From Haliclystus octoradiatus (Eukaryota > Cnidaria > Staurozoa > Stauromedusae > Haliclystidae), in the NCBI GenBank assembly GCA_916610825.1, contig OU744446.1:34267436-34331435 (forward strand): 64,000 nucleotides of DNA, written 5' to 3'. This document shows positions 60,101 to 64,000 of this stretch, one piece after another. Below the pieces are notes generated by a model, which saw only the letters and a program-made list of their open reading frames with translations, did no database searches and was not told where the DNA came from. A program made the translations under genes and the position numbers. Positions within the stretch are counted from its first letter, which is position 1. Every line of letters starts with the position of its first letter.

Positions 60101-62906
60101 ACATATTTCAATGTGTAAATTGGGATTACCAACATGGGCATCAATCGAAGGGTACAATTTTCCCACTGGCATTCTCCATGCTTTCTTTAAATGGGCAACA
60201 TTGACGGGTTGTTGCTACAAACTTAATTTTGAATAACGTTTAGTGTAATTCAACAATCAATGTCAGTCATGGCTTCTGAATGGCTTCAAATTTCACATTT
60301 CAGCATAGTTTCAGGCACAGAAACAATACGGACGACAACCGCAATGTAGACACATAAATAGCTTTGAGCACAAAGATGCCATCAGTCATTTTCCCCTCTT
60401 TAATGTAGATCAGTGTTCAAAATTATAACCATTACATTACAGCTCATTGAATTAGAAACAGCTATTTGAAGAAATTACAAAATTTTGTGTGTACATACAG
60501 ATCACTTTAGGTCTTCTACTATGCTATGCTACAATTACGCTTCTATTTTTCTCTAGATTTTTCCATTTGGTCCTATATCCACGCGTCAGAGATGATATAG
60601 CTGAGTTCAAGACATTAAATTATCATTTATACATGGTGAGTTGTGTCCATTGTCAAACAGTTATGATCACTGATCTATGGCCGACAAAAGTAGGAATCCT
60701 GGAATCCTAGATTCCGATAGGTTAGAGCAACTTCAGAAGAAATTTAATAATATTATGATTTATTAGTCAAACTTCAACAACAAAAATTCACAAGAAAATC
60801 CTGAACTGCCTCTAGGATCCCAGAAGACTGAACCATTTGACGAACCCTGGTCTTGATCCTGGTAAAATAAGTTTAATAAACAGTTCATGAAAATACAGCC
60901 ATTTAAGAGTTTGTGTGTTCATAAAGTTCATGAACCGTTCATAAACAGTTTGTAACTTGTGGGGACAATGTGACCAATCAAATTGCAAGAATTATTCATA
61001 GCAAAACCATGTTATGTTCTAATGAAATTTATTGCCAAGTTTGATTTTGGTTACACTGTACTTGTAGGCGTAATATTTGTTCTGCTATACACAGCAACAT
61101 TACTAAACTAAATCCTACTTGATTACATGTTTTGATTAATTTAAATGTCACTTTTAGGCTTTGAAGAAAGCTCTTTTCAAACCTGCTGCATTTTTTAAGG
61201 GAATATTATTACCATTGTGCGAGGTAAGCTACAATTTATAGAGTATCATGCATAGTTTGGTGATGTAAAATCTTTATTCTCTTGACTTGCTTATCAGCCA
61301 TTTGTGTCGTTGTATATTTCCATAGAGAAAAGTCACCAATCGCAGGGACTATTTGAAATGATCTAGAAAGTATTCACTATGATATTTTGATTAGATTGAA
61401 TTTAAAAAATAGAAAACAATTTGTACTTCAATGATTTCAAAACCCTTTCATCAAAACTGAGATACAAATGATGAAGGCCTGAGAATGGGTTCCTGTGCAA
61501 ATTAGCCAAATTATTTCAAAACGTTTGTTGGATGATGTTTAATCTTGTTGGGTTGAGTTGATGACCAGAAATTGTAAAGGTGCTTTCTGCCGGACTTTGC
61601 GAAAGTTTCTAAAAACTTCAAAATGCGCTACAACAAAGGGTCCCTCAGGAATACTAACCTTCGGAATACCAACCTCATTCAGAATCCAACAAAGTTGGAG
61701 CTTTTTTTACTGTGACGAGGATCTTGAATAGAAATCAAAATTAATAATTGAAAACCCTCAGAGTCTATAGGCCTACTGGTAGATCCTGCATATTGTGAAA
61801 GCCTGAATGCCAAATGTTCACATTTACAATAGAGTATGTTACATTGCTATATAATGTCATTTTCTTCTTAACAGGCAGGAGATTGTACGTTACGAGAGGC
61901 TGTTATTATTGGCAGTGTGTTAGCCAAGACAAGTGTGCCTGTTTTGCATTCTGGTGCTGTAATGCTGAAAATAGCTGAAATGGGTTACACAGGTAATTCC
62001 TTAAAGCATTAATCAGTTTTTGACCTAATTATACTTTTCTTGTCATTTTGAAGTGCATGCAATAAGGGGGATCATAGGGGGCTCAATTCTTGGGTCACAG
62101 GGGAAATTTTTCAAAAATTTTACTTCACGCATGTCAAAATCGCCAAATCCCCGTTCGTAGAAACCACTCGTTTAATAGAGATTGTCCTTTTCAAGTGTTT
62201 TGAAGACAAATAATTGAATAATTCCTTCTATAACAAAACATATTATTTCTTTTTATTATTTTTACCAATTTCGCACAGAAAAATTGATTTTATGTTTCTT
62301 TTTGAGCAAAATGTAGGTGAAAAATGATACAATAATTCTTGTTTCACTAGGCTACTTTTGAGAAATTCCAGTTTCACTCTATTGAAAAAGGAAGATTCTT
62401 GATTCACTTTCTATAGGATCCCCTTCCAAATAGTTGCCTGATGCCAGCTAATACGCTCCTTCCATGGATTGAACCCAAGACCCTGTGGGGCTGTGGCTAA
62501 TTGTTCAAAGCTGTAAGTTATGTTCCCAACCACTGCACTAGGGCTGCACAACTGCCAATACCTCAGGGACAAAACTTTGATCAATGTATTTCATTTCATT
62601 GGAACTTGAAACGTGAGCATTGTATGTCAGTCGTATCCTTCCCAGCAACCCTTGATACGTATTTGAATGTATAAATAGATGTTTTGTCTATAGTCAATAG
62701 TGGGTATTTTGGTAGATTTTATTGAGACGTAGCCATTTAGTTTATAAGGTCAAGTTATTAAATGATAAAGATTTTAACTGTAATCTCATAATTTAATTTT
62801 TGTTTCTTTTATTAGGAGCTAACAGTATCTTCCTACGAGTATTGATTGATAAAAAGTATGCTTTACCTTATCGAGTTATTGATGGTGTTGTAGCACATTT
62901 TATAAG
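51166..62906 (+). CDS. BYSL: Bystin (40S ribosome-assembly factor), 3' end outside window
   Basis: Coding exons: 51166-51291, 54850-55092, 57879-58011, 58839-58890, 59754-59936, 60557-60635, 61158-61223, 61875-61992 and 62816-62906; 1091 nt, about 363 residues, phases consistent. Bystin (Enp1 in yeast) binds pre-40S particles in the nucleolus and is needed for 18S rRNA maturation. The N-terminal part is basic then acidic and variable, as usual. The conserved bystin domain begins near [16 protein letters not shown] and includes SGKLPKAFK-like [79 protein letters not shown] and [17 protein letters not shown]. The final segment expected after HFIR (about 70-80 residues in human) was not found before 64000, so it is probably beyond the window. 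The donor after 58011 (G|GTTTAT) is weak but phase-consistent. Confidence 0.96.
51600..51770 (+). repeat. Minisatellite, about 24-bp unit, roughly 7 copies
   Basis: Units of the form GAGATCGCGTTACTTGTTTG repeat with divergence (GATCCCGTTATT, GATCGCGCTACTTG, GATCCTGTCACTTC and so on). Bystin intron 1, immediately left of the foldback arms at 51773. Confidence 0.85.
51773..52736. mobile_element. Long foldback repeat, about 960 bp (bystin intron 1)
   Basis: The left arm from TCACGTCACATACA and the right arm ending TGTATGTGACGTGA are inverted, diverged copies; internal blocks such as AGATAATAAGGATTCGGTAA and GTACGAGAAATATTCAT also occur inverted on the right. The central part (52045-52490) holds inverted AGGCTTTTGCCTC/GAGGCAAAATTGAGCC blocks. 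No target duplication or coding capacity was found. Confidence 0.8.
53568..53734 (+). mobile_element. hAT-type MITE, family B (decayed)
   Basis: GGTCTGACAATAG near the left and TTCGTTGGACCCTG at the right; the interior is similar to 41358-41523. No clear duplication. Confidence 0.65.
53849..54747. mobile_element. TIR element, about 900 bp (bystin intron 1)
   Basis: TAGGGGAGACCGGGGAGACT at the left and the inverse, AGTCTTCCCGGTCTCCCCTA, at the right. Flanks TACACAGT and TACACCGT match at 7 of 8 bases. Inner copies of GGGGAGACATGG and its inverse lie subterminally. Ends about 100 bp before the exon at 54850. Superfamily uncertain, hAT-like by duplication length. Confidence 0.75.
55315..55395 (+). 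repeat. tRNA-like head of a possible SINE
   Basis: AACTCAGATGGCAGAGC resembles an A-box/D-arm and GGTTCAAATCCCC a B box; CCGATTTCAGATCGG could form an anticodon arm. The T-arm and acceptor stem do not pair, so it is tRNA-derived, not a tRNA gene. A body of about 290 bp may follow to about 55680; its end is not defined. Confidence 0.5.
55724..56493. mobile_element. TTAA-type TIR element, copy 2 (770 bp)
   Basis: Same AGGGAGAATACTGACCGGGG inverted ends as 43417-44191, with TTAA on both sides (55720-55723 and 56494-56497). Near-identity of the two copies, about 12 kb apart, suggests recent activity. TTAA duplication points to piggyBac-like mobilisation; inference. Confidence 0.87.
56591..57577. 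repeat. Long interspersed repeat with tRNA-like segment, copy 2 (uninterrupted)
   Basis: Nearly identical to 24418-25180 plus 26511-26857. The tRNA-like segment at 57331-57404 has TGGTCTAGACTTGG and GGGTTCAATCCCATCGG boxes in one piece. It ends GAGCGTAGCGGAGCTATTTT. This copy shows the state before the TTAA element landed in copy 1. Confidence 0.82.
60678..60849 (+). mobile_element. hAT-type MITE, family B (decayed)
   Basis: TGGCCGACAAAAGTAGG near the left and TTTGACGAACCCTG at the right; the interior matches other family B copies. Bystin intron 6. Confidence 0.68.
62465..62549 (-). repeat. tRNA-like segment (SINE-type)
   Basis: On the minus strand TAGTGCAGTGGTTGGGAAC (A box) is followed about 50 nt later by TTGGGTTCAATCC (B box), closely resembling the tRNA-like part of the repeats at 26545 and 57331-57404. 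No cloverleaf was confirmed. Confidence 0.55.
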
Positions 62907-64000
62907 GTATGGTATTGCAATATTTAACTATGACGGAATGGTAACAGATTAAACCGTTCAAAATTTTGATTTCATGAAATTCAATGCAGTCAATGCATTT
63001 ATTTTATTCCCTAAGGGGTTTCCCATTGTTCAGTTGCTACGATATTTTTCGTTTGTTTTTTTATCTATTTAAATTACTAAAGCTAACTTGCCGTTATTGT
63101 CTTTCAAGTGTGATAGAAATCAGTTTTCTATTCACAATTTTATTTACGAAATGTTAAAATCTCGTTGGGCATTACATAATTAAGAAAGTGTTGTGGGTAT
63201 TGCATTAGTATGAATTTTATTCATAAGTTGTGTCGTATTATCACGACAGTCTTAAAACCTTGGAGATGCTATTGTCTCGACATGTTGTCCCAACCAAATT
63301 GTCTCGGGCCCTACCCTATTGTCTCGAACTATTCTGCCACGCTCGTAGCCACTAGGAATTGTCAATGTTAGATTAACCAATAGGAAGCAAGAAAACGTTT
63401 GAAAAAACCTGCTATAGCCTATTAATAATAATGAAAATTAATCTTTTTAACCAATGGTGCTGCTATTTTATGAGTGCTTCTTGACTTGATTTCTTCTCCT
63501 TTGTCTCTGTGTAAACAGTTCATGAACCAGTCTATTAGTTCAATTTACATGAACTGTTTGTGAACAGTCCATGGAGTGAAGTTCATGAACTGAGTAAATT
63601 CATCCACAGGGTTAACCTGACTTTGATGGTTGTATTTGATGATAATCATGGTGATTCCAATTATGCGTGTTGGAGATCATAGTAATCCACAATATGCAGA
63701 ATTAATAGAAACCAACTAATCTACTATTCAACGTTATGCCTTATCCTGATCAGTTTCTTAATCAATTGATGTATTCACTTTTTCATAAAACCTGATTGGC
63801 AAAATTTTATTAACACTGATTGACACTTCACATTTGAAATGTTATTTAAGAAGAAAATGTTTTTGTAAATTGTATTCTTTTAACTATATTCTAGGCCTAT
63901 AATTCAAACCGCAAGGATAAATGATGTATTTTCAGATGTGACCCTCCTCCCCATTCCTCTTTTATTGAAATATTTTAATCTGAAAATTTATATAACCTTC
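62907..64000. other. Bystin intron 9, running to window end
   Basis: The remaining bystin C-terminal residues are not found. The stretch is AT-rich and includes a cluster of TTCATGAA-type palindromes (about 63518-63600) like those in other bystin introns. Confidence 0.5.

Overview
This is an AT-rich, intron-rich piece of an invertebrate animal nuclear genome. Everything recognisable as host coding sequence is on the + strand and encodes widely conserved proteins: the 3' end of an hnRNP H/F-type RNA-binding protein (exons 6450-10758), a complete PUF60 splicing-factor gene (12 coding exons, 18670-35196), a complete classical Ras gene (10 coding exons, 36084-49137) and most of a bystin gene (9 coding exons from 51166, running off the right end). 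Exons were placed by protein similarity from memory, splice consensus and reading-frame continuity; phases agree through all four models. The lineage cannot be fixed from the sequence alone. A tunicate or another soft-bodied invertebrate would fit, but that is a guess.

Layout: 1-6449 is non-coding (probably hnRNP H intron) with a roughly 310-bp TAA microsatellite, a hAT-type MITE and a long hairpin element; 6450-11070 holds the last three hnRNP H exons and 3' UTR; 11071-18666 is intergenic with a 1.4-kb foldback element, a Penelope-like endonuclease fragment and an 882-bp hAT element; 18667-35540 is PUF60; 36084-49360 is Ras; 51166-64000 is bystin. Introns and spacers are full of non-autonomous mobile elements, many with intact terminal inverted repeats and target-site duplications: several hAT families (8-bp duplications), TTAA-flanked elements, pogo/Tigger-like TA-flanked MITEs, a Mutator-like element with a 9-bp duplication, and tRNA-derived sequences, some nested in one another.

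The most interesting content is a family of near-perfect long hairpins (6.0 kb; 40.6-41.3 kb in Ras intron 2) whose arms contain type I hammerhead ribozymes, with the catalytic core and all three helices readable by eye. Seven ribozyme copies are visible. Every long hairpin, including one that lacks the ribozyme, has a small GCTC/GAGC stem-loop just outside one arm. The 6-kb copy is flanked by a 15-bp direct repeat. With the GIY-YIG endonuclease fragment of a Penelope-like element at 16.8 kb, this points to a hammerhead-bearing, Penelope-related or retrozyme-like non-autonomous retroelement that inserts as head-to-head inverted copies.

The host genes work in related housekeeping processes: hnRNP H and PUF60 in pre-mRNA splicing, bystin in 40S ribosome assembly and Ras in growth signalling. 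Their clustering need not be functional, and no operon-like tight spacing is seen (gaps of about 0.9-8 kb).
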